Assembly: GCA_905220665.1 (NCBI GenBank)
Contig: CAJNAR010000016.1
Span: 186,001 to 250,000 of the forward strand
Reading direction: 5' to 3'
Length of the DNA: 64,000 nt
Source of the DNA: Albugo candida
Taxonomy: Eukaryota; Oomycota; Peronosporomycetes; Albuginales; Albuginaceae
How positions within the stretch are numbered: position 1 is the stretch's first letter; each line of letters begins with the position of its first letter. Positions 23,117-33,252 of this stretch are shown piece after piece. Under the pieces are notes generated by a model. It was not told where the DNA came from and did not search any database. It was given only the letters and a program-made list of their open reading frames with translations. The position numbers and the translations under genes were made by a program.

Positions 23117-23138
23117 CAAAATTGAATGTTGAATTGTA

Positions 23139-24243
23139 TCAATTTTTCATTTTTTTTTTCGTGTTCGAAAAGCATTCACCCCAAACGCAAATATCTTTTC
23201 CTCGAAGCAGTCTGCAAAATTCTTCAAATGAAAATGCATCAGCTGTTTGCAATCTGGGACTTTCAGTTTGCTTCTCGTCCGCACGAATTGCCGCTTCCAA
23301 CAATGCACAAGAGGAAGCCACCTTGTAGTCTTTCAAAAAGAAGTTGGCTTGGTTTTCCTCCACAACGCGTTTTTCGGATGGGATTTGAAAAGTCAATAAG
23401 AGGAGGTCTACGAGCACGCAATTCAACACAATTCAATTCGAAGATGAAAGCTCACCCAAAATCTTTTCGACGCTTTGACGAGATACAACTTCCCTGGGGT
23501 CTTCAGTAGCATCATCGTCCATCAACGCAGCATCCGACAAGGCTGCTATCGTATAAATGCATCGTAATCGGTCTTCCACAGCTCCTTTCACAGCCAATGA
23601 GAGTGCGACCAAAAACGCATCGACATTCACTCTTCCGGACGAATCTCGCTGAAGGAGCTCCAAAACACGCTCGAGGTGATGCTACGACGACAAGAGATCA
23701 GCTGGACACTATCGATAGAGACTAATTGTCCAAAATACCGCTTTTTGGAGTCCGTTTGGACAAATTTCTATAAGCTTCGATGCGGTGAATTGATCCAATT
23801 CTTTAATTGTAGCAATTCCAAGCGGAAAAGATCGAACGATTTCCTCAACAAGTCGCTTGAAATCGGCTTCTCTATGAATGCGTCCGAGTCAGATGGAAAG
23901 AAATAAGCGGAATGTGATCGTACGTGAGATTGTTTTTGCTACGTAGCTCCCACGCTTCATACGGCGATATCACTGCATTCTCTGTAAATGGCTCTTGCAC
24001 CGTTGCAAATGTTCTTCTATTATGAGCATTTCGGTACAAATAAATACCAATTCCCAATGCAATTCCTCCAAGTGTTATAGCGGGATTCCGACTAAAGAAG
24101 CCAGGTGTATACTGATCAGAAGTTTCAGCATTTGTTTTCGTCGTCAATGTCGTAGTTTTCGCGGTGCAAAATGGCTTATTACAGCGTTCAAACAGCTTCC
24201 ATCGCGACAGTCGTCCACGACCAATTCTACCAATTCTTGACAT
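23139..24243 (-). CDS. Mitochondrial membrane protein with EF-hand-like region
   Basis: Four exons join in phase: 24243-23924, 23871-23739, 23681-23456 and 23407-23139 (introns 52, 57 and 48 bp), giving 315 residues. The N terminus is Arg-rich without acidic residues (MSRIGRIGRGRLSRWK), typical of a mitochondrial presequence. One membrane segment follows at about 54-70 (PAITLGGIALGIGIYLY). The rest is helical, with calcineurin-B-like features such as RDSSGRVNVDAFLVALSLAVKG and FSFEEFCRLLRGK, but the Ca loops are not canonical. I do not recognise a named family. The gene is convergent with the COMM-domain gene (22-bp gap) and divergent from the channel gene. Confidence 0.65.
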
Positions 24244-24432
24244 TATGATACTGTCATTAATGTCAAAAATCGCTACAAGATTAATAAAAGCGCTTCAAGA
24301 GCCCTTCGCGATCTGCGCGAAGATGGACCCACGGAATACTTTGACTGAATTCGTAAGAGCCGCTGTAACGCTCCATCGGTTGCGTGTATGAAAATAACTC
24401 TACCGTGAACCCATTTGCCTCAATTCGATCGC
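24244..24432. promoter_or_regulatory. Shared upstream region of divergent genes
   Basis: The 189 bp between the mitochondrial protein gene (minus) and the channel gene (plus) must hold both promoters. No clear core motif was recognised. Confidence 0.4.
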
Positions 24433-27400
24433 ATGCCTTCCCGATCCAAAATCTATGTATATGCACGCGAAGAATCCCATTCCGACAATGAGAATGCAAA
24501 TGTGCCAATACCAACGCGTCCAATCTCCACAGTCGCTGTAATGTGTCGTCACAGACCTTTTTTCCAACGATTCTCTCAAATACTCGTTCGATGTCGCGGG
24601 ACCGCACATTTCACAGTGCTTTTTCTTCCGTGCGCGTATCTCGTCGTCAGCCTTCCAATTCGATTTGGTCTTTTCTTTGATCCGTATGCTCCTTCAAACC
24701 AGAAATGGAGTTCCGCGCTGAGTGTTTGGACCGTTTTGGACGTTTGTATCGACATAATCGGTTTATGGGAATTCCTCCGTCGAGTCGAATGGAAGCGATC
24801 AATATCATTTCTCGATATTGGAGCTCTATTGCCCGTCGAACTGATCGCATTCGCGTATAAGCGATACAATCTCCTGCACATTCTTCGTCTGAGCAAACTC
24901 TCTCGACTGAGACTCTCGTCAATATTCCATTCCATCCCATTGACTCGACGATTGCGTACGGGAATGTCGACATTGATCATCGCCATAACTTGTGGAATCG
25001 CATTAGCTCATTGGTTTGCGTGTGTGTACATCTTAATCGGCCATTTGGAATGTGGCATCGATATGGAATTCTGTAGAGATACGCACTATGAAGCGAGTTG
25101 GATGATGCGTGACAGATTGCTTGGAAATGATCTCATTCGAAAGTACGCTCGGGCTTTGTATTGGGCATCTCGTTCGATGGTGTTGCTCGGATACGATGAT
25201 GTGACTCCCGTTTCCAGTGCCGAAACCATTTACGTCGTAATTGTCCAAATAATTGGCGCCATCTTCAGCACTAAAGTATTAGCCACTTTCTCGTTTATCA
25301 TTCGGAATCGAAATGCGCAACATGCGACGTTCCTCACGCACATTGACAATGCCAAAGGATATATGAAATCACGCAACATTCCACGTCCGCTTCAGCAAAA
25401 GATTATGAGATATCTCAATTACGTTTGGGAGACGCATAATGGCTTGGAAATCGATCGCCAATTGACGTTGTTGCCTGTACATTTACAATTCCAAATTGCT
25501 CATTCACTCAAAGCGAATCGATTGAGAGAACTTTGTTTCCTCGCGAAAGAGAGCGCCACTTTCATTCATAAATTGGTGCTTTCTCTCGTGTTGTGTGTCT
25601 ATTCTCCAAACGATTGCATTATGGAGCCGAAAATGAGCACGCGAATGTACTTTGTCGTGCGTGGGAAAATCCTTCTAACGGCTTTGGATGGGAAATTGCA
25701 TCGAAATTGTCAGCGTGGCGATCACTTTGCAGCCATTTGTCTCTTCGATTCGGAACGATGCGATGATCGAGCGATCGCAAAGACATTTTCTGAGGTGTAC
25801 GCGTTGTCGAAAACTTTGTTTGAGAAAGCCATTTGTGAATTCTTTGGCAAGGAATACGTTCAAGTGAGACGGAATATGGCCACAAAGTTGGAACGATATC
25901 ATATTCAGCTTCAAAAGACATCCAAACTTCTCGGCATACCGCGTGCGATGACAATCGCTTCCAAAGAAATAAATTCTCATGCGGAATGGCGTTTTCCCGA
26001 GTCACAATTTCGAGCTCAATGGGATGTATTTCGACTGCTTTGCATTTTGTATGTGGCATTTGAAGTTCCTTTCTTTGCGTGCTTTATGGGAAGTCATCGA
26101 GTAGAGACGATCTTTCATGAGACTCCAAGTCGAATTGCGTTTATCCTTACAATTGGAGTGGAGGTCTTCTTTCTCATCGATTTACTGTTGCGTTCTCAAT
26201 GGTTTGCGTATTGGAATTCTCAGCTTTTGATTCATGTGATGGATCCGAATTTGATTTTCAAAGCGTATCGTTCGTCGACTTTCGTTACCGATCTCATGGC
26301 TTCCATTCCAATTGCATTGATTCTCGAGTGTTTGGAGATAAAGAGAATTCCATGGATACGTTTACTTCGTCTTCTTCGATTGCGTCATTTACGTCATTCC
26401 ATACGACATTTCAGTCAGAATTACACGCTTTCTTCCAATATGACAATGATCGTATCGCTTTTATTGCATGTGACGCTGTTACTCCATTACGTTGGCTGTG
26501 TCTGGTACGTCATCTCTTGGACTGAAACGTTGCATTTCGACGCACATCACATCGACACTGACGGATTCTCGCGATCTCATTGCCTGTATTTGGCGTATAT
26601 GCATCAGAATTGCTCTTGGATTCGCTTCGATTGCTACGGTCAAATTGGAACGGTGTTCCCTGTGGAAATGGTGGAATCGGATCATCGCTTACGATATTCC
26701 ATTTTATTTGCATACGTTCGATCGATTTATTGGGCAGTTGTCGCTCTCACTGGTGTCGGGTATGGCGACATTGTCGCATTCACAACTGCAGAAAGCTTCT
26801 TTGCAGCTGGATGGATATTCGTCGGAGGAATTATCAATTTCGGTGTTGTTGGAGCGATGTCGACGACCATTTCCAGCTTACTGGCAAGCCATCATCACCA
26901 TGTGAATAAGTTGAATGCGGTTGAATTAGCGATGGAGACGCATCGAATTTCCAAGAAACTTCGCATCGATATCCATCAATTTTATGAGCATCATTACCAC
27001 ACGCGAGAGAGAGCGTATGAAAGCCAATTGTTATCTCATTTGCCGGAACAATTGTGTCATCAGATTTCTTCGCTTTTGCATTCGGAAGCCGCTAATAAAG
27101 TGGAGATTTTCCAATACGCAAGCCAAGACTTTCGCGATCAATTGACAGGTCATTTCCGACATCGAACGTATCAAAGCGGTGAGACATTGTGCTTTGAAGG
27201 GAATATCTGCCAGGAATTCTTCGTCATCATTCAGGGTCGAGTGAATGGCTTCTTCCAATCTCAGAGTGCTCCAATTTGTGCGTTGACTGACGGTCATTGT
27301 TATGGAGAAAGTGGCTTTTTCTTACGCAAATTGCATCCCATCACATTGGTAGCGGTATCGCGTGTCGAAGCTTCGGTTGTGTCTCAAGAGCATTTTGAGC

Positions 27401-30400
27401 CATTTCGACGGAAATTCCCACAGGAATCGAAGCGGATAAAGATGATTGCACATGAGATATGGCGTCAGGAAACGAATACTTTCGCAAAGATCGGACATAA
27501 TCTCAAGACGAGAGAGAAGCTTCGATCGCATGTCATGCTGACGAGTTGTTTGTATTCGCAGGCGGACGCACATCGACGTCAGAGTCTTCATACTTTGATC
27601 CAGAGTGCTTCCACGCACTCTCAAAGAAGCGTTCGTCATAGTTTAGAGTCGATTCGGACGCGATCACTTCCATTCCTTCCCAATGAAAATGATGATCCAG
27701 AGCTCATTTGTATCCGTCGTATGCATCGATGGAAGCTCATTCTGACATCTCTCATCTTCTACAACGCGTATATGATCATTTTCCGCATAGCTTTTCATTC
27801 CAAATTGTCCAAAATGCCGCGTATTGTCGACTCGATTCTCTGGGGAATGGATGCATGCAGCGATCTCATTTACATTGTGGACATTTGGCTTCATCTTTTC
27901 TACTTTGATTGTGTCAGTTTGCATGGAATTTGGAACCTCTTTCGATGCGAAGAAATCAATGTCAAATATCGTAATAGTCGTCGTTTTCGGATTCATGTGA
28001 TCGCATCGTTGCCGTTTGATTATCTCTTTCGAAAGACTCCGTTGGCGATAAGTCTCACTCGTGTCACCAAACTCATTCGATGCGTGCAACTTCCGTCCTT
28101 ACTGGACGATACGATTCTCCACATCCAACAGCTAGCGTCCAAAGATGTCTCTTCCTACTTGAATCCATTCAAACTGGCACTTATTCTCTTCCTCGCCGCT
28201 CATTACGCCGCTTGTATTTTCTTTTGGATCTCCGAGAACGAGTGTCAGCGTCACAAAAGCCATTGCTGGATCGAACATGATCACATTGTGCACGAGTATC
28301 ACGGGTCATTGCCGGCGTTGTACATTCGATCGTTCTACTGGGCGCTCACGACGCTGACACTTGTTGGATCGAGAGAAATTGTGCCTCGAGATCTTCTTGG
28401 GACACTCTGGGCGGGCTTCACTTGTCTCGGATGCACGTTCCTCATGAGCCACATTGTCGGTGAGCTATCCGAGTTGATCCTCCAAGTCGGTCGCGATGCA
28501 AAGGAGTATCAGAGACACATACGAAATCTCGAGCATTTGGCTTCTCAGCACAAGTTTCCCGCTTCCTTACGCGATCGAATGAATGCGTACTTGAGCTTCC
28601 AGCATCAGCACAAGAGCGGGAGACAGCTTGCAACGATATTTCGAGATTTGCCCGTGAATCTTCGCTTGGATTTGATGCTTCAAGTGTATGGTTCGTTGCT
28701 TCATTCGCTTCCCATAAGTCCATTTCTCTCACTCGCTCAGATAAATAATCTCTCTTTACATCTTCAAAGTGAGCTTTTTGTGCCTGGAGACGTCATTTTA
28801 ATGGAAAATACAATGGGAAATCGATTGTGTGTGTTGAAAGACGGATTCGCCGGTGTATTTTTGCAAGCTTCTGTTCTCATAAATGTGAGTATGTTGACAA
28901 GTGGATGTTTGTTTGGTGAGATCGCTTTCTTCCTTCCGTGTCAACGACGAATCGCTGGAGTTCGAGCGATTACATACTCTGAGATTTTGTTCATTTCCAA
29001 AGGCACGTGGAAAGAGTTGTGGATTGGCTCGGACTCTGTCGAACGATACGCGACTGAATCGATTCTGAAATGGGTTCGATCTCGATTGACGTGTTATCAG
29101 ACCGCCAATGTCGCGTTTGCTAGAAAGCTCGAGCGTGTTGGGAAGTCCAATGAGAAGAAAAAATCAAGCAGACGAAGGAGTTCGATACTTGGGCGTGTGA
29201 GCATTCAAGCTCCCCAATCATTGCTCGTGGAACAGACCAAATATCTCTTGTCCAAAGTGAGTGAGATGACCAGAAAATTGGAAGCACTTGAGCCCAAACG
29301 GATAGGAAACACGCAAAGTGAAAGCACGAGATCGATTGTGCGCGCAGAGTCGACTTTCTCGGAGGAATGTGTGATGAATGTTATGCCAATACGTCGATCA
29401 CTGATACATTTGATAACGCCAAAAGCCTCGGAAGAGATGAAGAAGGAATGTTGGCAGCGGATCGGATTGCTTGCGGCGTTGGAGCATTTTACAAATGATC
29501 GAATCAATAAATTGGCCGATAAAGAGTCCATAAAGCCAATGAGATTGAAAAGATCTCAACTCCGACGTGTGAGATCCTTACCGAGTGTTTGGGTTGACGC
29601 ATTTGATCAGACACGGCAGCATGACGCCGCTTTTCGGGAGAAACGAACGGTACGAACGAATGGGACGGATATGTCTCCAGCAATCGATTTCGAAACGTTG
29701 CAAAATTGTCATCAGGAACCGCCAATGTATGCGACTTTGTACGTCATCTACAAAGCGTTCCGAGAACGATCTTGGAATACTTCAGCTTTATCGATGGAGT
29801 ACGCCAAAATGAATGGAAGCATGCAAAGTGATCATTTTGTGTCGCGTATCCGCCAAATTGCTCGAATTTGGCAATTTATTCGACTTGGATTCGTGTGCTT
29901 TTACGCGTTACTTGTCCCATTCCGCGCGGGATTCGCCTCAAGTATCACTGAGACGGTCCATAGCGGCGATTTGATCGTTTGGCAAGTGAGTGAGAATGTC
30001 GTCGATGCACTTTGTCTGATGGATTTCGCATTTCAATTCCGCACCAAAACCGTATTTGAAGCTTTGGCTGTACTTCCATACGATCTCTTTGTGCTTTTAC
30101 AGCCACGCGAGCATTTTTCTCAGAAATGGTATTTGCTTTGCTATCTCCGTCTCCATAAACTTTTCCATTTGCTTCGATTCACTCAATTAGCTGACAAATG
30201 CTTCCAAATTGCCATTTTTGATTTCAAATGGGCGGAAGGGAAGCTCATGTTTGCGTGGTCTTTGTTCAAATATTTGTTAATTGGCCACTGGATCGCATGC
30301 CTTTGGTTCGGCAGCAGTGAGTACGCGTTGCGTATTTACGGCAACTCGTGGCTCTCGTACAGCGGAATGCTTGTTCCTCACATTGTAAGAGAAGGGAATG

Positions 30401-31413
30401 GCTTTTTGAGATCGTTTACGCTTTCACGAGTGTCCATTTCAATGCAATATTTTCGATCGTTGCATTTTGCTATCGGCTCCATAACGACTTTGTTCTATGG
30501 CGATGTGGTGTCCATGAATGTGCTCGAGTTATTCGTGGAAATCATTGTCATTCTATGGAGCATTTACGTCTTTGGAGCTTTGATCGGAGCTCATGGTGAG
30601 CAATTGGTCATGAACGCGAGCCATAAAGCCAATTTAGAGCAGAAAAGCGTCGATCTCGAGCATTATATGAAGAAGCATGAGCTTTCAAAAGATCTTCAGG
30701 AACAAGCTCGGCATCATCTTGGCTTTTGCGGGCATCCTGGTCGAGAATATCACGAAGATATCGATATGTTGTCACGTCATTTAAAAGAAATAGTTCTTCA
30801 CGAAATGATGCGTTCCTTCGTTTCGAATGTGATCGTATTCCAATTGTTTGATATTTGCTTTCTTCGCGCTTTGCTTCCACGACTAATGTCAGTGATTTGC
30901 ATTGATGGAGAGCGAATTCTGATGACTGGCGATATGGATCGAGCAATGTACTTTGTTGACAGAGGTCGTGTTTTGATGCTTAATGAATGCCAATGCGAAG
31001 TGTATCGATCGGCCGGCGAATCTTTTGGTGCATTGTCGCTTTTGTACGGCATTCCGAGCATGAACACGTGCACTGCAGTGACTTTGACAGAGTTGTATCG
31101 ACTGGATCACACTTCAATGGAGCTTTTACTGCACGTATTCCCGGAATATCGAACGATCATTCGACGAGATTGGATGCCCAAATCATTGCAATTGCTTCCT
31201 TCCCGAAAAGATGGGACTCAGAGTATGGAAATGAGCGTCAGCATTCCGAATTCCGAAAGTTTGAGCGGCAATTATGAGTCAGCTTTTGTCTGTCGGTCGC
31301 GACTCGAATTGCTTGGAAGCCTACACAGTAATGTCGAGGGTGTAGAAGCAAGAAACATTATCTTTTCAAGCACGAAAGCAGCCAAGGTATCCACGCAGAG
31401 ATTGATGGATTGA
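24433..31413 (+). CDS. Four-repeat (pseudotetrameric) cyclic-nucleotide-gated channel, CNGK-like
   Basis: One uninterrupted frame of 2326 residues holds four tandem units of the HCN/CNG type, each with S1-S6, a C-linker and a cyclic-nucleotide-binding domain. S4-like arginine arrays occur in all four (for example LLRLLRLRHLRHSIRH in repeat 2). Pore motifs differ: GYDD 253-256, GYGD 776-779, GSRE 1312-1315 and FYGD 2021-2024. Phosphate-binding cassettes also differ: repeat 2 has GES (958) without the arginine, repeat 3 keeps FGEIAFF with QRRIA (1494-1508), and repeat 4 has GAL (2199). In animals CNGK is such a single-chain K+ channel, opened by cGMP in sperm flagella. The frame is open upstream but only with TTG; ATG 24433 is the first good start. 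No introns. It probably acts in a membrane of the zoospore, which is inference. Confidence 0.9.
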   Translation: MPSRSKIYVYAREESHSDNENANVPIPTRPISTVAVMCRHRPFFQRFSQILVRCRGTAHFTVLFLPCAYLVVSLPIRFGLFFDPYAPSNQKWSSALSVWTVLDVCIDIIGLWEFLRRVEWKRSISFLDIGALLPVELIAFAYKRYNLLHILRLSKLSRLRLSSIFHSIPLTRRLRTGMSTLIIAITCGIALAHWFACVYILIGHLECGIDMEFCRDTHYEASWMMRDRLLGNDLIRKYARALYWASRSMVLLGYDDVTPVSSAETIYVVIVQIIGAIFSTKVLATFSFIIRNRNAQHATFLTHIDNAKGYMKSRNIPRPLQQKIMRYLNYVWETHNGLEIDRQLTLLPVHLQFQIAHSLKANRLRELCFLAKESATFIHKLVLSLVLCVYSPNDCIMEPKMSTRMYFVVRGKILLTALDGKLHRNCQRGDHFAAICLFDSERCDDRAIAKTFSEVYALSKTLFEKAICEFFGKEYVQVRRNMATKLERYHIQLQKTSKLLGIPRAMTIASKEINSHAEWRFPESQFRAQWDVFRLLCILYVAFEVPFFACFMGSHRVETIFHETPSRIAFILTIGVEVFFLIDLLLRSQWFAYWNSQLLIHVMDPNLIFKAYRSSTFVTDLMASIPIALILECLEIKRIPWIRLLRLLRLRHLRHSIRHFSQNYTLSSNMTMIVSLLLHVTLLLHYVGCVWYVISWTETLHFDAHHIDTDGFSRSHCLYLAYMHQNCSWIRFDCYGQIGTVFPVEMVESDHRLRYSILFAYVRSIYWAVVALTGVGYGDIVAFTTAESFFAAGWIFVGGIINFGVVGAMSTTISSLLASHHHHVNKLNAVELAMETHRISKKLRIDIHQFYEHHYHTRERAYESQLLSHLPEQLCHQISSLLHSEAANKVEIFQYASQDFRDQLTGHFRHRTYQSGETLCFEGNICQEFFVIIQGRVNGFFQSQSAPICALTDGHCYGESGFFLRKLHPITLVAVSRVEASVVSQEHFEPFRRKFPQESKRIKMIAHEIWRQETNTFAKIGHNLKTREKLRSHVMLTSCLYSQADAHRRQSLHTLIQSASTHSQRSVRHSLESIRTRSLPFLPNENDDPELICIRRMHRWKLILTSLIFYNAYMIIFRIAFHSKLSKMPRIVDSILWGMDACSDLIYIVDIWLHLFYFDCVSLHGIWNLFRCEEINVKYRNSRRFRIHVIASLPFDYLFRKTPLAISLTRVTKLIRCVQLPSLLDDTILHIQQLASKDVSSYLNPFKLALILFLAAHYAACIFFWISENECQRHKSHCWIEHDHIVHEYHGSLPALYIRSFYWALTTLTLVGSREIVPRDLLGTLWAGFTCLGCTFLMSHIVGELSELILQVGRDAKEYQRHIRNLEHLASQHKFPASLRDRMNAYLSFQHQHKSGRQLATIFRDLPVNLRLDLMLQVYGSLLHSLPISPFLSLAQINNLSLHLQSELFVPGDVILMENTMGNRLCVLKDGFAGVFLQASVLINVSMLTSGCLFGEIAFFLPCQRRIAGVRAITYSEILFISKGTWKELWIGSDSVERYATESILKWVRSRLTCYQTANVAFARKLERVGKSNEKKKSSRRRSSILGRVSIQAPQSLLVEQTKYLLSKVSEMTRKLEALEPKRIGNTQSESTRSIVRAESTFSEECVMNVMPIRRSLIHLITPKASEEMKKECWQRIGLLAALEHFTNDRINKLADKESIKPMRLKRSQLRRVRSLPSVWVDAFDQTRQHDAAFREKRTVRTNGTDMSPAIDFETLQNCHQEPPMYATLYVIYKAFRERSWNTSALSMEYAKMNGSMQSDHFVSRIRQIARIWQFIRLGFVCFYALLVPFRAGFASSITETVHSGDLIVWQVSENVVDALCLMDFAFQFRTKTVFEALAVLPYDLFVLLQPREHFSQKWYLLCYLRLHKLFHLLRFTQLADKCFQIAIFDFKWAEGKLMFAWSLFKYLLIGHWIACLWFGSSEYALRIYGNSWLSYSGMLVPHIVREGNGFLRSFTLSRVSISMQYFRSLHFAIGSITTLFYGDVVSMNVLELFVEIIVILWSIYVFGALIGAHGEQLVMNASHKANLEQKSVDLEHYMKKHELSKDLQEQARHHLGFCGHPGREYHEDIDMLSRHLKEIVLHEMMRSFVSNVIVFQLFDICFLRALLPRLMSVICIDGERILMTGDMDRAMYFVDRGRVLMLNECQCEVYRSAGESFGALSLLYGIPSMNTCTAVTLTELYRLDHTSMELLLHVFPEYRTIIRRDWMPKSLQLLPSRKDGTQSMEMSVSIPNSESLSGNYESAFVCRSRLELLGSLHSNVEGVEARNIIFSSTKAAKVSTQRLMD

Positions 31414-31498
31414 TACCGCTGGACTGCCTGTTGCCCATTTCATTGCCTAATGATCGAAAGAGAAAACGCCACATCTAAAATATGTTTCTTACTTTTTA

Positions 31499-33144
31499 TC
31501 AATATCGGAAAATTGAAATGGGGCCTTTGCCGCTTTTCATTTCAGTGACAGCTTGCCGTTGCTCTTCCTGTGAAAACTCCTGTCTATACTCTTTTTTGGT
31601 TTTTCTTCGCTCTCTTTGTTGCTGTTTGACGAGCGCTTTTCTCGCTTTTTTCTCTTCGAGCGATTCGTTCTCAGTCCTTCGAGGAGCCGATGCTTTCGTT
31701 CTTTGCAGATGTGATGCATCACTGCCACAATTTCGATTTGAAGCGTCGAGTACACCGAGTGGCATTCCTGTTTTTCTTGACAGTTGGATAACGGAAAATG
31801 TTGATCGATTGTCAGGAACGGTGAGATTCCGAGCTTTACATCTGTGGTTCTTTTTTCCTTCTTCACGGAGTAGCGTTGGATGATTGTCCATGTTGGAATA
31901 AGTGCTTACGATCGTCTCACAGTCCCATTCTTCTCTGCTTGGTCGTTGCACGTAAACGTTGTTGTTGATGTAATTACTGAGAATCGTATCAACGTCTTCT
32001 TCTTTAGTGACTTCGTCGTATTCGGGTTCTTCTTGACATGACGCAGCCAGAATTTCAGGTAAACGATTACCAGTCACATGAGGATTACCCACTTTGCCTT
32101 CATCATCGTGCATATCCCGTTTGATTGCAACATAATCTTGTAAGAGCTCCTCCAGGACATCTCCTTCTAATTCCGTGCCATCAACTTCAGCATCGTCAGA
32201 ATTTTCTTCATCTGTCTGATACTCTGCAGCGTACAACTCTTCAAACTGAGCGTCAAGCAATTCTTGTAGCTCTGTTGCAGACTTCGACACAACATCCTCT
32301 TCTTCGGTTTTGCTAACTCGCTCAACTTTCGTACTTGGGTAGTCTCCACCGGCTCTGAGTAAGAGTTTTGCAATGTGAGCATCATAATCGAACGGAACTT
32401 CATCTGCGGGAAGATCCACGTCATTTGCAGATGCTTGAAGCACAAAGTCGTCTGTGAGCTCCTCAAAAGCATCAACATTCACAAGCGCTTCTCGTAAGTC
32501 AGCATCCATCGTATCTGTAGTAAGTGTGATTGCATCTAGTAGTCGCTCATTTTCTCGATTGCTCGGTAGTACGTCTTCTGAAAGCTCGACATTCTTTGTA
32601 AGTGCATCAAAAGGCGTAAAATGGCCGCTTTTCGAATAGAATTGACCGTTTCCCTGCCCCATTTCCTTCAAATGCTGTGAATAATCGTATCCATCGCGTC
32701 GTAGACCATTCTCGTCGACTAAATCTTTGAATTGGAGCTCCTCAAAGCGCCTCGATCCTTCCTGCTTAATTGTGACAGTCTCTCCGCCTTGAATGAGATC
32801 AGGAATGTCTTCATCGTCTTCGCTTTCCTCTGAATTCTCTCTAGCGCTTTCGTCAGGATCCAAATTTGTCTATTTGCAACAAATTATACAGAGTATTAGG
32901 ATATAGAGGTATCGAGTGATAGAGGTACGCAAGTTGACCTTGGTTGGAAGGAGAACGTATTTTGATGCGTTCGGATCGTTGGCTTTTGGATCGCGCTGAC
33001 TGCGGTGAATTACATGGAAATGCTGCGCACTTTTTCGATCGACAAAAGCCTTCTTTCGGCGACCCTATTTTTGTTCAACAAAGCGACCGTCCACACAATG
33101 AGAATGAAAAGGAACTGAAAATGCGAACGGAAAGCTATTACCAT
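31499..33144 (-). CDS. LTV1: LTV1, 40S ribosome biogenesis factor
   Basis: The model joins 33144-33142, 33064-32939 and 32869-31499 (introns 77 and 69 bp), giving 499 residues. The N-terminal block AFVDRKSAQHFHVIHRSQRDP, followed by YVLLPTK, is the LTV1 signature. So are the DGYDYSQHLKEMG motif after an acidic region and the basic C-terminal helix KARKALVKQQQRERRKTKK. LTV1 helps assemble the small-subunit head in the nucleus and is released before cytoplasmic maturation. The first exon contains only the ATG, directly followed by the donor GTAATA. No other ATG in frame precedes the conserved block. The gene is convergent with the channel gene (85 bp). Confidence 0.85.
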
Positions 33145-33252
33145 TCTTAAAAAACGCGGAATGGAACATTCAAACAACACTCAGTCAACATTTTCAAGCA
33201 ACTCTTATTGGTTCAAAATGAATTGACGTAAATGAAAACTCTTCGCGAAAAG

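Noticed and set aside
24415..24432. Upstream TTG start for the channel
   Set aside because: TTG is not a usual nuclear start; ATG 24433 follows six codons later.
27664..28089. 141-codon minus frame inside the channel gene
   Set aside because: Antisense shadow of a strongly conserved coding region.
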